40,379 nt of DNA from positions 3,260 to 43,638 of the forward strand of contig PXRY01000063.1 of the NCBI GenBank assembly GCA_003022925.1, in the 5' to 3' direction. The notes under the pieces were generated by a model. That model was given only the letters and a program-made list of their open reading frames with translations. It had not been told where the DNA came from and did not search any database. Source of the DNA: Halobacteriales archaeon QS_8_65_32. GTDB lineage: Archaea; Halobacteriota; Halobacteria; Halobacteriales; Halococcaceae. A program made the translations under genes and the position numbers. Positions 27,912 through 35,586 of this stretch are shown piece after piece (position 1 is the stretch's first letter; each line of letters begins with the position of its first letter).

Positions 27912-28331
27912 CTACCGGCCGCGGAGTGCCACGAAAACGCGCCAGGGGACGAGCAGCGCGAGGCCGACGCCGACCGAGACGATCGTGAAGGCGAGCGTGA
28001 GGTCGCCGTGAAACAGCGCCGTCCCGCGCAGGAGCTGGCCGAGCAATGCGGCACTGATCCACGCGACGCCGACGACGCCCGCCGCGGCCTTCGAGCTCGA
28101 CAGCGCCCGCGGCCGGTAGGCACCCGCGAGCACCGACGCGACGATCCACCCGAGGAGGAAGGGCGCGAAGGTATCGAGCACTCGCAGCGGTTGACCCACC
28201 GGACTCACGCCGTGATTCAGTTCGCCGACGACGACGAAGACGCCGATCAACGCGATGTCGACGAATGCGACTGCGGCCGCCGCCGGCGCGAGGACCAGTC
28301 GCGACCGGAGGGACGAGACAGCGTTGCTCAT
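27912..28331 (-). CDS. DUF3054 family membrane protein
   Basis: The 139-aa protein has about four membrane segments: AAAAVAFVDIALIGVFVVVG, FAPFLLGWIVASVLAG, VVGVAWISAALLGQLL and LAFTIVSVGVGLALLVPWRVFVAL. The layout and the segment VLDTFAPFLLGW are those of DUF3054, a family of unknown function. The ATG at 28331 is used because residues upstream in this frame are Arg/Ser/Thr-rich and not membrane-protein like. It is convergent with the MFS gene and downstream of the radical SAM gene. Confidence 0.82.
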   Translation of the reverse strand: MSNAVSSLRSRLVLAPAAAAVAFVDIALIGVFVVVGELNHGVSPVGQPLRVLDTFAPFLLGWIVASVLAGAYRPRALSSSKAAAGVVGVAWISAALLGQLLRGTALFHGDLTLAFTIVSVGVGLALLVPWRVFVALRGR

Positions 28332-28568
28332 ACCGGCCAGTTCGAGCGCCGGGGACTTGGCTCTCGCGTTCGTGCTCAGGGTTGCGATGTTGGTCGTGCC
28401 CGTGGTCGCGGTGTCAGCAGCGCCGTCCGGTCGACCGGGGGCGGTGATCGGTCGCTCCGGACAGGACCGAAAGCGCCTCGTCGAGAGCCGTCGAAGAGAC
28501 GCGCCGATTCGCCGATGCTCACTTACCCCGTCGACACGCACTATTTGTCGAGTCAGCGATACTATCGC

Positions 28569-30245
28569 CTACTGTACGCGGGCGAAGCGACCCAAGTCGG
28601 TGTCGCCGGCGTCGATCCCGCCGAGGGAGTCGTGGGGCCGGTCGACGACGATCCGACCGGCGCGTTTCTGCCCGAGTCCGGGGATCGCCGCGAGTTCGGC
28701 CATCGACGCGTCGTTGATATCGAGCGGGTATGGAACGCCCGAGACCGACCGGAAGCCGTGGTCGGTAACCGCGATATCGACCGTCTCCTCGAGCGGACGC
28801 TCGCCCGGGATCGCGACTAACAGGGGATAGGTGCCCAGTTGACGGCCGAACGTCCGCCCGTTGCGGTGGTACTCCAGGTGAACGTCGGGCAGGCGGGTGC
28901 CCGGCGGGCAGAGCCGCCGGAGCATCGGTCGGTCGATCTCCTCGCGGACCGCTTGCTTGTAGGGTTTGAACTGCTCTTTGTGCTCGATCGCGACATCGGC
29001 TCCGGTTTCGGCCATCTCGGTGCCAGCGAAGGCCATAACCTGCCGGATGTTCACCCGTCGGATCAGCAGGTCCTCGTCGTAGACCCGGTGGAGAAAGCGC
29101 TTGTTGTGCTCGTATGTCTCGGGGCGCTCGCCGGCGAGCCCGTGAACGAGGTTGATTCCCGGCAGCAGTTTCGGCAGGCGGGACGGTCCGTCGCCGCCCG
29201 GCCGCCAGCCGCCTTCCTCGTTGACCGCGCGGACGGCTTCGAGACACTCATCCGCGGTCACAAGCAGGTCGTTTCGCTCCTGGACGACTGGGTCCGCGGA
29301 TTCGAGGCCGAAGGCGGCGGTGTCGCCCGCCGTGTTGTGATCGGCGATGATCGATATCGCCTCCCGCGAGCGCTCGGGGTAGTCGACGATCGTCACCGGG
29401 TTCATGTTGTCGAGATGGAGCGTCCCGAGATCGGGTGCGACCGCGCGGATCCCCGTGTAGAGCTCCCGGAGGGCGTCGGGGTTGGGCGCTTCGCCGTTCC
29501 CGCCGAACGCGAGGATATCGGCCTGGCGACCCAGCCGGAAGTGACGAACCCCCGATTCGTACAACGATTCTACCTCTTTGATCACCGACGCGGCGTCGCG
29601 GAAGGCTGGATCGCCGTACAGCGGTTCGGTGCAAAAGGAACATCGGTAGGCACACCCCCGGGACGTCTCGATTTCGCAGATCAGGTATTCGGGGTAGTTC
29701 GGGTGCTCGCCGACGACGAACGCGCCTAAGTCGGCCCAACGGTCGATCTCGGCGTTTGCGCGCATTCGGTCGGAAAAGCCCTCTAATTCGCTTCGAACGA
29801 GGTCGAAGGCGGCGGCCTCGATGTCGCCTTTCGCGACGAAATCGAAGTCGAGGTCCCGACGTTCGGTGTCGGTCGCGCCCTCGTTGCGCTCGCCGACGCC
29901 GAACCTGATCGGTCCGCCCATGAGGCTCGTCCCCTCGGCAACCCAGGCGAGTTCCCGTACCTCGTCGGGTTCGGCGGGCGTTCCGCCGACGTACTTGCCG
30001 GGGACGGTCATCCCGCCGAGGTAGATCAGTAAGTCGGCGGCCTCGACCGCGCGCCAGTTGCCCTTCTCGTCGCGCAGTTCGTCGATCGTGTAGTACGCGA
30101 CGCGCTCTTCGGGGACGCCGGCGTCGACGAGCGCGCCGGCGGTGTACCGGGGGTACGTCGAGATGTAGGGTGGAACGCCGAAGTGTGCCGGTTCGTCGAC
30201 GTACCCATCGACGAGGACGACGTCGAGGTCGGCGAGGTCGGTCAT
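28569..30245 (-). CDS. Radical SAM protein with C-terminal helix-hairpin-helix
   Basis: The 558-aa protein starts MTDLADLDVVLVDGYVDEPAHFGVPPYIST with a cobalamin-binding-like alpha/beta region (residues about 1-170). The radical SAM cluster motif is C198-A-Y-R-C202-S-F-C205, which holds a [4Fe-4S] cluster that cleaves S-adenosylmethionine. The barrel follows (FRLGRQADILAFGG, TLHLDNMNPVTIVDYP). Residues about 510-540 form a helix-hairpin-helix (DINDASMAELAAIPGLGQKRA). This family is common in archaea but its substrate is unknown. The ATG at 30245 starts the family-like sequence; 30272 is an in-frame alternative. Confidence 0.9.
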   Translation of the reverse strand: MTDLADLDVVLVDGYVDEPAHFGVPPYISTYPRYTAGALVDAGVPEERVAYYTIDELRDEKGNWRAVEAADLLIYLGGMTVPGKYVGGTPAEPDEVRELAWVAEGTSLMGGPIRFGVGERNEGATDTERRDLDFDFVAKGDIEAAAFDLVRSELEGFSDRMRANAEIDRWADLGAFVVGEHPNYPEYLICEIETSRGCAYRCSFCTEPLYGDPAFRDAASVIKEVESLYESGVRHFRLGRQADILAFGGNGEAPNPDALRELYTGIRAVAPDLGTLHLDNMNPVTIVDYPERSREAISIIADHNTAGDTAAFGLESADPVVQERNDLLVTADECLEAVRAVNEEGGWRPGGDGPSRLPKLLPGINLVHGLAGERPETYEHNKRFLHRVYDEDLLIRRVNIRQVMAFAGTEMAETGADVAIEHKEQFKPYKQAVREEIDRPMLRRLCPPGTRLPDVHLEYHRNGRTFGRQLGTYPLLVAIPGERPLEETVDIAVTDHGFRSVSGVPYPLDINDASMAELAAIPGLGQKRAGRIVVDRPHDSLGGIDAGDTDLGRFARVQ

Positions 30246-30408
30246 GCAAACGATTGGTCGGTCGGCGCACAAAGCGACTCGGGTTCATGATCGGGCGTCG
30301 ATCCGGCATGCGCTCGTCCCGACCACCCACCGGCCAGCGGAACCGGGCGCGAAGCACCGAGTTCCGGGTATAGTGAACTCGATCGCGGCGTCGTGGACCG
30401 GCGAATGA

Positions 30409-30743
30409 GCGGTCGTGTTTAGTTTAGCTACCTCTATGGGACGAGCCGTTGAGACCGTCTGAGAAGCCCCTGGACGCTCGACTCCCGCAGCTCGCCGCGC
30501 TCCTCGACTCGCTCACTGCGTTCGCTCGTCTGTCGTTCGAAAATCGAAGATTTCCCGCGATGACAAGAGACGCCTTCGGTGTCTTTCGAACCACTCCGCT
30601 CTCCCGAACTCACGGACGCGCAGCGCCCGTGAACGCCCGGCCCCTTCCAGTCCCACCCGAACCGGCTCCAATTGGTCTTCGTCACTTAACTGAACACCGC
30701 CGAACCGGTTCCAATCGGTCTTCGTCGCTTAACTGAACACCGC
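30409..30743 (+). mobile_element. Palindrome-cassette element, copy B, with doubled right end
   Basis: The left end starts GCGGTCGTGTTTAGTTTAGC (30409), close to the copy C end, then CGTTGAGACCGTCTGAGAAG, shared with C. Inside, ATCGAAGAT and the linker CCCGCGATGACAAGAGACGC (30554-30573) match copy D nearly base for base. A hairpin TCACGGACGC/GCGCCCGTGA (30610-30632) has a GCA loop. The 43-bp right end occurs twice in tandem: 30658-30700 and 30701-30743, differing at only three positions. This is the shortest copy. No target duplication is seen. Confidence 0.7.
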
Positions 30744-30866
30744 CCGTCGCTCGGGGCCGTGAGCTTCGACCTGTCCTCAGCGCTTCCGGCCGTCGCGGTC
30801 GGTTCTCCGCTCGCCGGTTCGCCGGCCCATCGGCTCGCTGGGCCGATCAGCGCGTTGGTTCGCAGG

Positions 30867-31193
30867 TCACCCGGTGTACGTCCGGAGGTGAGCGAGCGTT
30901 CCCTCTTCGATCGTGTGGACGTCGAGGAACTCGAAGAGGACACCCCCGTCGTGACACAGCCGGCCCCGAACCGCGATCCGCTCGCCATTGGCGTAGGTGC
31001 CGTCTATCTCGTGGGTCGTGTCGGTCAGCGGGCGTTCGTCGCGCATGAAGCGGACGAACGTTTCGGGACCACCGAGATTCCCGTCGGGGCGGTCGTGGAC
31101 GAACCCCGATCCCAACAGCCCGCGGAGGTCGTCGTACCGGCCCTCGTCGATGGCCGCGTAGTACGCACGCGCGACCGTCTCGGGGTCGGCCAT
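30867..31193 (-). CDS. SnoaL-like / NTF2-fold protein
   Basis: The 108-aa protein begins MADPETVARAYYAAIDEGRYDDLRGLLGSGFVHDRPDG and contains FVRFMRDERPL and DVHTIEEGTLAHLRTYTG, the SnoaL-like NTF2-fold pattern (polyketide cyclase/ketosteroid isomerase superfamily). The activity is unknown. TTATGTATC on the minus strand (about 31213-31221), 27 bases before the ATG, is a leaderless promoter and fixes the start. It lies between element B and the RNA ligase gene. Confidence 0.85.
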   Translation of the reverse strand: MADPETVARAYYAAIDEGRYDDLRGLLGSGFVHDRPDGNLGGPETFVRFMRDERPLTDTTHEIDGTYANGERIAVRGRLCHDGGVLFEFLDVHTIEEGTLAHLRTYTG

Positions 31194-31511
31194 ACCCGTC
31201 GGACGAACCCCTGATACATAACCGTCGGCCCTCCGTCGGGGCGGTGTCGACGTCGTGCTGACGGGACGAGGAGGGACGGGGAACGGATCGAAAGTCTTCC
31301 ACACGATCGACGCTCGCTGGCCGCCTCGCGGTCGGCCCTGTTCAGTCCCGTTCGGTTCGGTCCCGTTCCGTAGCGGTTGCTCGGGAGGCAGTCGCGTAGC
31401 GTGTCGCTGTCGTCGATCGAGACAAAACGTTCATTCGCCGCTGGAGCCGAGTCGGGACCACGACGCGAACGACACGACCGACGCGAACAACGATCGAGCG
31501 GACACCACCCG
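31194..31511. other. Divergent gap between the SnoaL-like and RNA ligase genes
   Basis: It holds the SnoaL-like gene's TATA box near 31213-31221. No gene is supported in the rest. The frame of the RNA ligase is open upstream of 31512 but the residues there are low-complexity Ser/Arg and not part of the family. Confidence 0.4.
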
Positions 31512-32693
31512 ATGAAACAGTACCCGAAGGTCCCGCGTTACGACCACCCGACCGTCAAGCCCGCGGCCCACGAGGGCGATCTGTGGCTCGTCGAGAAACT
31601 CGACGGCAGCAACTTTCGGTTCGTCCGCTACGACGAGCGTTTCGCCGACGCGTACGCGGGGGACGTAACCGAACTCGATCCGGCGAACGGCGAGTTGGTC
31701 TTCGGGACGCGACGGGTCGTCCGCGGGACCGATAGCACAGGTCTCGACGCGATCGACGGCAGTCTCCACCGGGCGGTGCGGGCGCTGCGCGAGGTCGATA
31801 GGGAGGCAATCGGTACGCTCCACGACGAGGAGGGCGGGCCGATCACGTTCTTCGCGGAGAACATGATCCTCCATACGATCGATTACGACTACACCGAACG
31901 TCCGCCGCCGGCACTGCTCGGCTTCGACGCCTATTCGCCGGCACGCGACCCGACGCCGAGGGAGACTCCCAGCGACCCCTTCGAGGAGCGTTTCGAGGGG
32001 TTCCTGCCCGGCGAGGCGGTCTTCGGCACGGGTGACACCGACGGCGGATCGGGTGCGGACGGCACGGGCGACGCGGGCGGTGGGTCAGGCGCGGACGACG
32101 CGGTCAACGGGAACCCGGACGACGAGTTCAAGACAGAAGGGGGAGACGGCGACCCGGGCGTCTTCGAGCGCATCGGGCTCGATACGGTGCCCGTCGTCGA
32201 TCGGATCGACACCCGTAATCGAGGCTTCGATCCGGGAAGCTACGAGGTTCCCCGCTCGGCCTTCGCCGATCGGCGGGCCGAAGGGGTGGTGATCCGCAAC
32301 GACGCGGCGAACCGGCGGACGAAATCCGTCACCGAGGACTTCCAGGAGCTCAACCGGCAGCGGTGGGGCGGCCGCGAGGACGACGCCGAAACCGGCGCGG
32401 AGGCGTTCGTCGCGACTTTTTGCACTAACGCACGGATCAGGAAAGGGGTCAGGAAGATGGTCGTCGAGGAGGAGTACGACTTCTCGCGGGCGATCATCGA
32501 AGAGCTCTATCCCCGTGTCGTTGAGGACATCTGGGCCGAGGAATGGCGCGAGATAATGGACCTCGACTTCGCGTTTACCCCAGCGGAGGTCCGCCCGCTC
32601 GTCGCGCAACGCTGTGCGGAGGTGGTGACGACGATGGAGACCAACGCCCGGCTGAACGACGTCCCGCCCGAGACGCTCTGGGCCGAGGAGTGA
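31512..32693 (+). CDS. RNA ligase family protein (nucleotidyltransferase)
   Basis: The 393-aa protein has the covalent nucleotidyl-transferase motifs of ATP-dependent RNA ligases of the Rnl2-like family: motif I VEKLDGSNFRF with the adenylated Lys29, FFAENM (motif III), EGVVIRN (motif IV) and RTKSVTEDFQE (motif V). Such enzymes seal RNA nicks; the physiological substrate is unknown. A Gly/Asp-rich low-complexity insert of about 45 residues (around 178-222) splits the domain between motifs III and IV. The C-terminal 120 residues are helical (SRAIIEELYPRVVEDIWAEEW). The ATG at 31512 gives the family start MKQYPKVPRYDHP. Confidence 0.86.
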   Translation: MKQYPKVPRYDHPTVKPAAHEGDLWLVEKLDGSNFRFVRYDERFADAYAGDVTELDPANGELVFGTRRVVRGTDSTGLDAIDGSLHRAVRALREVDREAIGTLHDEEGGPITFFAENMILHTIDYDYTERPPPALLGFDAYSPARDPTPRETPSDPFEERFEGFLPGEAVFGTGDTDGGSGADGTGDAGGGSGADDAVNGNPDDEFKTEGGDGDPGVFERIGLDTVPVVDRIDTRNRGFDPGSYEVPRSAFADRRAEGVVIRNDAANRRTKSVTEDFQELNRQRWGGREDDAETGAEAFVATFCTNARIRKGVRKMVVEEEYDFSRAIIEELYPRVVEDIWAEEWREIMDLDFAFTPAEVRPLVAQRCAEVVTTMETNARLNDVPPETLWAEE

Positions 32694-32815
32694 TCGGTCC
32701 GGTTCGCGACGATCCGCGACAACCCGTGACGGTCCGCGGCCGGCGATCGGCCGAGCGGGAACGGAACGATAAGCCTATCCACGAGCCGTGGCCCGGTGTA
32801 GTGTGAGTCGGTGAA

Positions 32816-33448
32816 ATGCGACTGGCGATCTTCGGTGCCGAGGAGGGAATGGGGCGGGCGCTGACCGAGACGGCGCTCGAAGCGGGCCACGCGGTTCGCA
32901 CCCACGCGAGCGAGCTCCGCGAGTACCCGCTTCGGAGCCTCGATTACGATCGCCTCACCGTCACCGAAGGCGACGCCTACGACGTCCGTGCCGTCGAGGA
33001 CATGCTCCGGGACGCGGACGCCGTCTGTAGCGCGATCGGTCGTAACACCGACCGGCCGCCGGGCGTCACGCCGTCGGAGGGAACGGCGAACGTCCTCGGC
33101 GCGATGGACCAGTTCCTGGTTCCCCGCATCGTCTCCGCGAGCGCCGTCGGCGTCGGAAATAGCGCCGATCACGTGAGCCTGGGGCATCGCCTCCGGGGCC
33201 TGTTCGACCGCGACCGCCTCGCCGACCTCGAACGCCAGGAGCGCCTGCTGCGCGAGAGCGACCGCGAGTGGGTAGTCGTCCGGTCCCCACGCCTCACGAA
33301 CGGCCCGCGAACGGACGACTACCGCGTCGGCACCGACGTCGAGACCGACCTCCGGTCGAGCGTCTCGCGTGTCGATCTCGCCGCGTTCATGATCGCACAA
33401 GCCACCGAGGACACGTATCTCCGCCGCGCCGTGACGATCGCCGACTGA
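32816..33448 (+). CDS. NAD(P)-binding Rossmann protein (NmrA-like), copy 1
   Basis: The 210-aa protein starts MRLAIFGAEEGMGRALTETAL, a dinucleotide-binding motif in which the usual GxTGxxG has changed to GAEEGMG. The end (DREWVVVRSPRLTNGPRTDDYRVG ... VDLAAFMIAQ) is closely similar to that of the protein at 34062-34718, so the two are paralogs on either side of an HxlR regulator. It should be a quinone- or flavin-like reductase or an NADPH sensor; the substrate is not shown. The ATG at 32816 is natural. It is convergent with hxlR. Confidence 0.82.
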   Translation: MRLAIFGAEEGMGRALTETALEAGHAVRTHASELREYPLRSLDYDRLTVTEGDAYDVRAVEDMLRDADAVCSAIGRNTDRPPGVTPSEGTANVLGAMDQFLVPRIVSASAVGVGNSADHVSLGHRLRGLFDRDRLADLERQERLLRESDREWVVVRSPRLTNGPRTDDYRVGTDVETDLRSSVSRVDLAAFMIAQATEDTYLRRAVTIAD

Positions 33449-33578
33449 TCGCGGCCGTCGATCGATCGCAGTCGCCGACCAGGACGATCGCCGAGGGAAC
33501 GAGCGGCGACGACCGGGATGGACGCCGGCACACTGGCACGGTCATCGTCGCGCTATACCGCTCGCTACCCGTTGCCCG

Positions 33579-33980
33579 TCACTCGGCCGGTTCGAGGTCG
33601 TGGGTTTCGGCCCATGCGTACAGATGCGAGAAGACCGGAGCCAGGTCGTCGGCCTTCGCCGTTGCCTCGTACTCGACGCGCGGGGGGATCTCGTCGTATG
33701 AGCAGCGGGTAAGCAGCCCCGTCTCGACGAACTCCGCGAGGCGCGCGGAGAGCGTGTTCGGCGAGATGCCGAGTTCGGCTTCGAGTTCGCTGAACCGGTG
33801 GGGCCCGTCGGTGAAGGCGAACTCCCGGAGCAGGGCCATCGCGTGGGCCTTGCTCGTCAGCGTCAGTAGGTCCGACACCGTCTCGCTGTTCGCACACGGG
33901 TCCCCATCAGCGGACCCGCGACTCCCGTGACTCCCGCTTTCCCCGTCCGCGGCGATCGCAGCCGGCGGCGATTCGTCCAT
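33579..33980 (-). CDS. HxlR-family transcriptional regulator
   Basis: The 133-aa winged helix-turn-helix protein has the HxlR signature: SKAHAMALLREFAFTDGPHRFSELEAELGISPNTLSARLAEFVETGLLTR, then a wing ending VEYEATAKADDLAPVF. Residues 1-35 are disordered and Ser/Gly/Asp-rich. HxlR proteins respond to redox or aldehyde stress and often control nearby oxidoreductase genes. Here two paralogous NAD(P)-binding proteins flank it. TATA-like AGTATAGG on the minus strand (about 34004-34011), about 27 bases before the ATG, supports the start. The target DNA site is not evident. Confidence 0.87.
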   Translation of the reverse strand: MDESPPAAIAADGESGSHGSRGSADGDPCANSETVSDLLTLTSKAHAMALLREFAFTDGPHRFSELEAELGISPNTLSARLAEFVETGLLTRCSYDEIPPRVEYEATAKADDLAPVFSHLYAWAETHDLEPAE

Positions 33981-34061
33981 ACGGACGCGAGCGGCCCGAC
34001 GATCCTATACTTGTCTCCTCGTAGCCGATACGCGATCGGGAGCCTCGGGATGGAAGCCATA

Positions 34062-34718
34062 CTAATAGGCAATCATCGGCGCTTCGCCGATGTAGGTGTC
34101 GGCATCGGCATCAGTATCGGTGCTCGCCTGCGCGATCATGAACGCCGCGAGGTCCGCGCGCGAAATCGTCGCCCGAGGTCCCAATCGTAGGTAGCCCGTG
34201 CGGTAGTCGCCGGTTCCCGGACCGTCGGTGAGTCGCGGCGGGCGAACGACCACCCACTCGACGTCGCTTCCGATCACTCGCCGGACGTGTTCGTTGCTGT
34301 CGTCGAGCAGGTCGCCCGCGACGAGTTTCAGCGCGCCGGACATCACCCGGCCGCCGAGCGATGGCGAATCGTTCGGATGGGAAACGCCCGCGCCGACGAG
34401 GGTCACGACCCGGGGAACGTCGTGGGCCTCCATCGCTGCCGTAATATTCCCGGCGGCGATTGTAAGGACGTTATCGGGCGAGCCGTCGGCGTGGCCGAGC
34501 GCGCTCACAACGGCGTCGGCTCCCTCGATCGCCCGCTCGACCGCCTCGGCGTCTATGACGTCGCCTTCGACGACGGTCACGCGGTCGTCCTCGCGTCGAT
34601 CGTCGGCCAGTTTCTCCCGGTCGCGGACGAACGCCCGAACCTCGTGGTCGGCCGCGAGCGCTTCACGCACTACGTGACGGCCCGTTCGACCCGTCGCGCC
34701 GAACACTGCTGTTTCCAT
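34062..34718 (-). CDS. NAD(P)-binding Rossmann protein (NmrA/SDR a5-like), copy 2
   Basis: The 218-aa protein begins METAVFGATGRTGRHVVREAL, an intact GxTGxxG nucleotide-binding motif, and continues ADAVVSALGH and VPRVVTLVGAGVSHP. The end EWVVVRPPRLTDGPGTGDYRTG ... ADLAAFMIAQ is the paralog pattern shared with 32816-33448. A short Asp/Ala/Thr-rich stretch precedes the C-terminus. It is transcribed with, and 81 bases upstream of, hxlR. The ATG at 34718 starts the Rossmann strand; GGGTATGAAT (about 34742-34751) may be the promoter. The function is probably NADPH-dependent reduction; the substrate is unknown. Confidence 0.86.
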   Translation of the reverse strand: METAVFGATGRTGRHVVREALAADHEVRAFVRDREKLADDRREDDRVTVVEGDVIDAEAVERAIEGADAVVSALGHADGSPDNVLTIAAGNITAAMEAHDVPRVVTLVGAGVSHPNDSPSLGGRVMSGALKLVAGDLLDDSNEHVRRVIGSDVEWVVVRPPRLTDGPGTGDYRTGYLRLGPRATISRADLAAFMIAQASTDTDADADTYIGEAPMIAY

Positions 34719-34786
34719 GTCGTTCGCCGTTGGTTCGCGACGGGTATGAATGGGTCCGTTCGCCGCAGCGAAGTCACTCACGGGGA

Positions 34787-34798
34787 TCGAAGCGACCG
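34787..34798. repeat. 12-bp direct repeat, left side of copy C
   Basis: TCGAAGCGACCG here is repeated perfectly at 35212-35223. The pair brackets copy C with no gap and is read as a target-site duplication. Confidence 0.75.
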
Positions 34799-35211
34799 GC
34801 GGTGTTTAGTGAAGTAATGAGGAGCGGCGGGGACCGGTTCGGGCGGGACTGGAAGGGGCCGACCGCGTGGCGGCTTCGCCGTTCGCCATCCGAGGCGCTC
34901 GCGTTCGCTCATGCCTCGCGTTCGGCGACGACGGGCGACGTAAGCACCGTGGTTCGAGAGACGCCTTCGCGTCTCTCGTCATTGCGGGACCGAAGGTCCT
35001 ACTTGCAGTCAGAACGCGGAGCGTTCTGGACCACATTCACGAGAACGGAGTTCTCGTGAGTAAATGGGAACTCGGAGAGTTCCCATCACATCACAAAGGG
35101 CGCTCCGCACCTTTTGAACGACAGCGAGCCCCCTGAACCGAGCGTGTCGGGGGCTTTCGAAACGGTCTCGACGGTTCCTTTCCCGGAAGCTGCTACGCCA
35201 AATACGACCGC
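34799..35211 (-). mobile_element. Palindrome-cassette element, copy C (inverted)
   Basis: This copy reads on the minus strand. Its right end is at the left: GCGGTGTTTAGTGAAG ... GACCGGTTCGGGCGGGACTGG. Its left end on the right reads, on minus, GCGGTCGTATTTGGCGTAGC then GTTTCGAAAGCCCCCGACAC. Both ends begin GCGGT. A perfect 12-bp direct repeat TCGAAGCGACCG lies exactly outside (34787-34798 and 35212-35223), a strong target-site duplication. Hairpins: 34955-34978 (loop CTTC), 35010-35028 (GGA), 35037-35059 (GGA), 35064-35086 (GGA), a weaker one at about 35094-35116 (TCC), and the left-end stem 35127-35155. It lies just upstream of the TATA box of the gene at 35261. Confidence 0.8.
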
Positions 35212-35223
35212 TCGAAGCGACCG
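35212..35223. repeat. 12-bp direct repeat, right side of copy C
   Basis: TCGAAGCGACCG, identical to 34787-34798. It ends about five bases before the TATA box of the small membrane protein gene. Confidence 0.75.
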
Positions 35224-35227
35224 AGAA

Positions 35228-35235
35228 CTTTTAGG
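35228..35235 (+). promoter_or_regulatory. TATA box of the small membrane protein gene at 35261
   Basis: CTTTTAGG lies about 30 bases before the ATG at 35261, the leaderless spacing. Copy C inserted immediately upstream and may have replaced anything regulatory beyond it. Confidence 0.6.
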
Positions 35236-35260
35236 GTTCACCGGCGAAGCGACGGCTACG

Positions 35261-35464
35261 ATGGTTACTGAGCTGGGTTGGCTGTATATCGGGGGTAGTT
35301 TAGTGCTGTTTTTCTTCTGGGCGTACGGTATCGTCTCCTTCCTACTCGATATCAAGAACAAGTTCGTTCCGCTCGGCCGCCAGTACCTGCGGGGACGGCG
35401 CAAACTCAAAGCCGAGCAAGAAGAGGAAGAAGAACGCGAGGAGCGGGAACGCCAGCTGTACTAA
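35261..35464 (+). CDS. Small one-helix membrane protein with charged tail
   Basis: The 67-aa protein has one membrane helix (LGWLYIGGSLVLFFFWAYGIVSFLL, about residues 5-29) followed by a basic stretch (QYLRGRRKLK) and a very acidic coiled-coil tail (QEEEEEREERERQ). I recognise no named family. It probably anchors in the cytoplasmic membrane with the charged tail inside. The ATG at 35261 is set by the TATA box 30 bases upstream. Confidence 0.75.
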   Translation: MVTELGWLYIGGSLVLFFFWAYGIVSFLLDIKNKFVPLGRQYLRGRRKLKAEQEEEEEREERERQLY

Positions 35465-35586
35465 CCGCGGCCCGGTAAGCCGAAACGACCCGGAGCGAGG
35501 TCGAGTCGAGCGTGTTGCGCTCGGCGATCGCGGCGCACACGCAGTTCGAAGACTCAACAGGGTGGACAGCACAACCCGTCGTAGGA

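Noticed and set aside
26425-28149. Minus-strand frame of 574 codons over the MFS gene
   Set aside because: It is a shadow of the transporter with no family similarity.
34730-35136. Short ORFs across the palindrome elements (for example a frame with FGRDWKGP)
   Set aside because: They are read from the repeated ends and hairpins, recur only because the DNA recurs, and have no start context.
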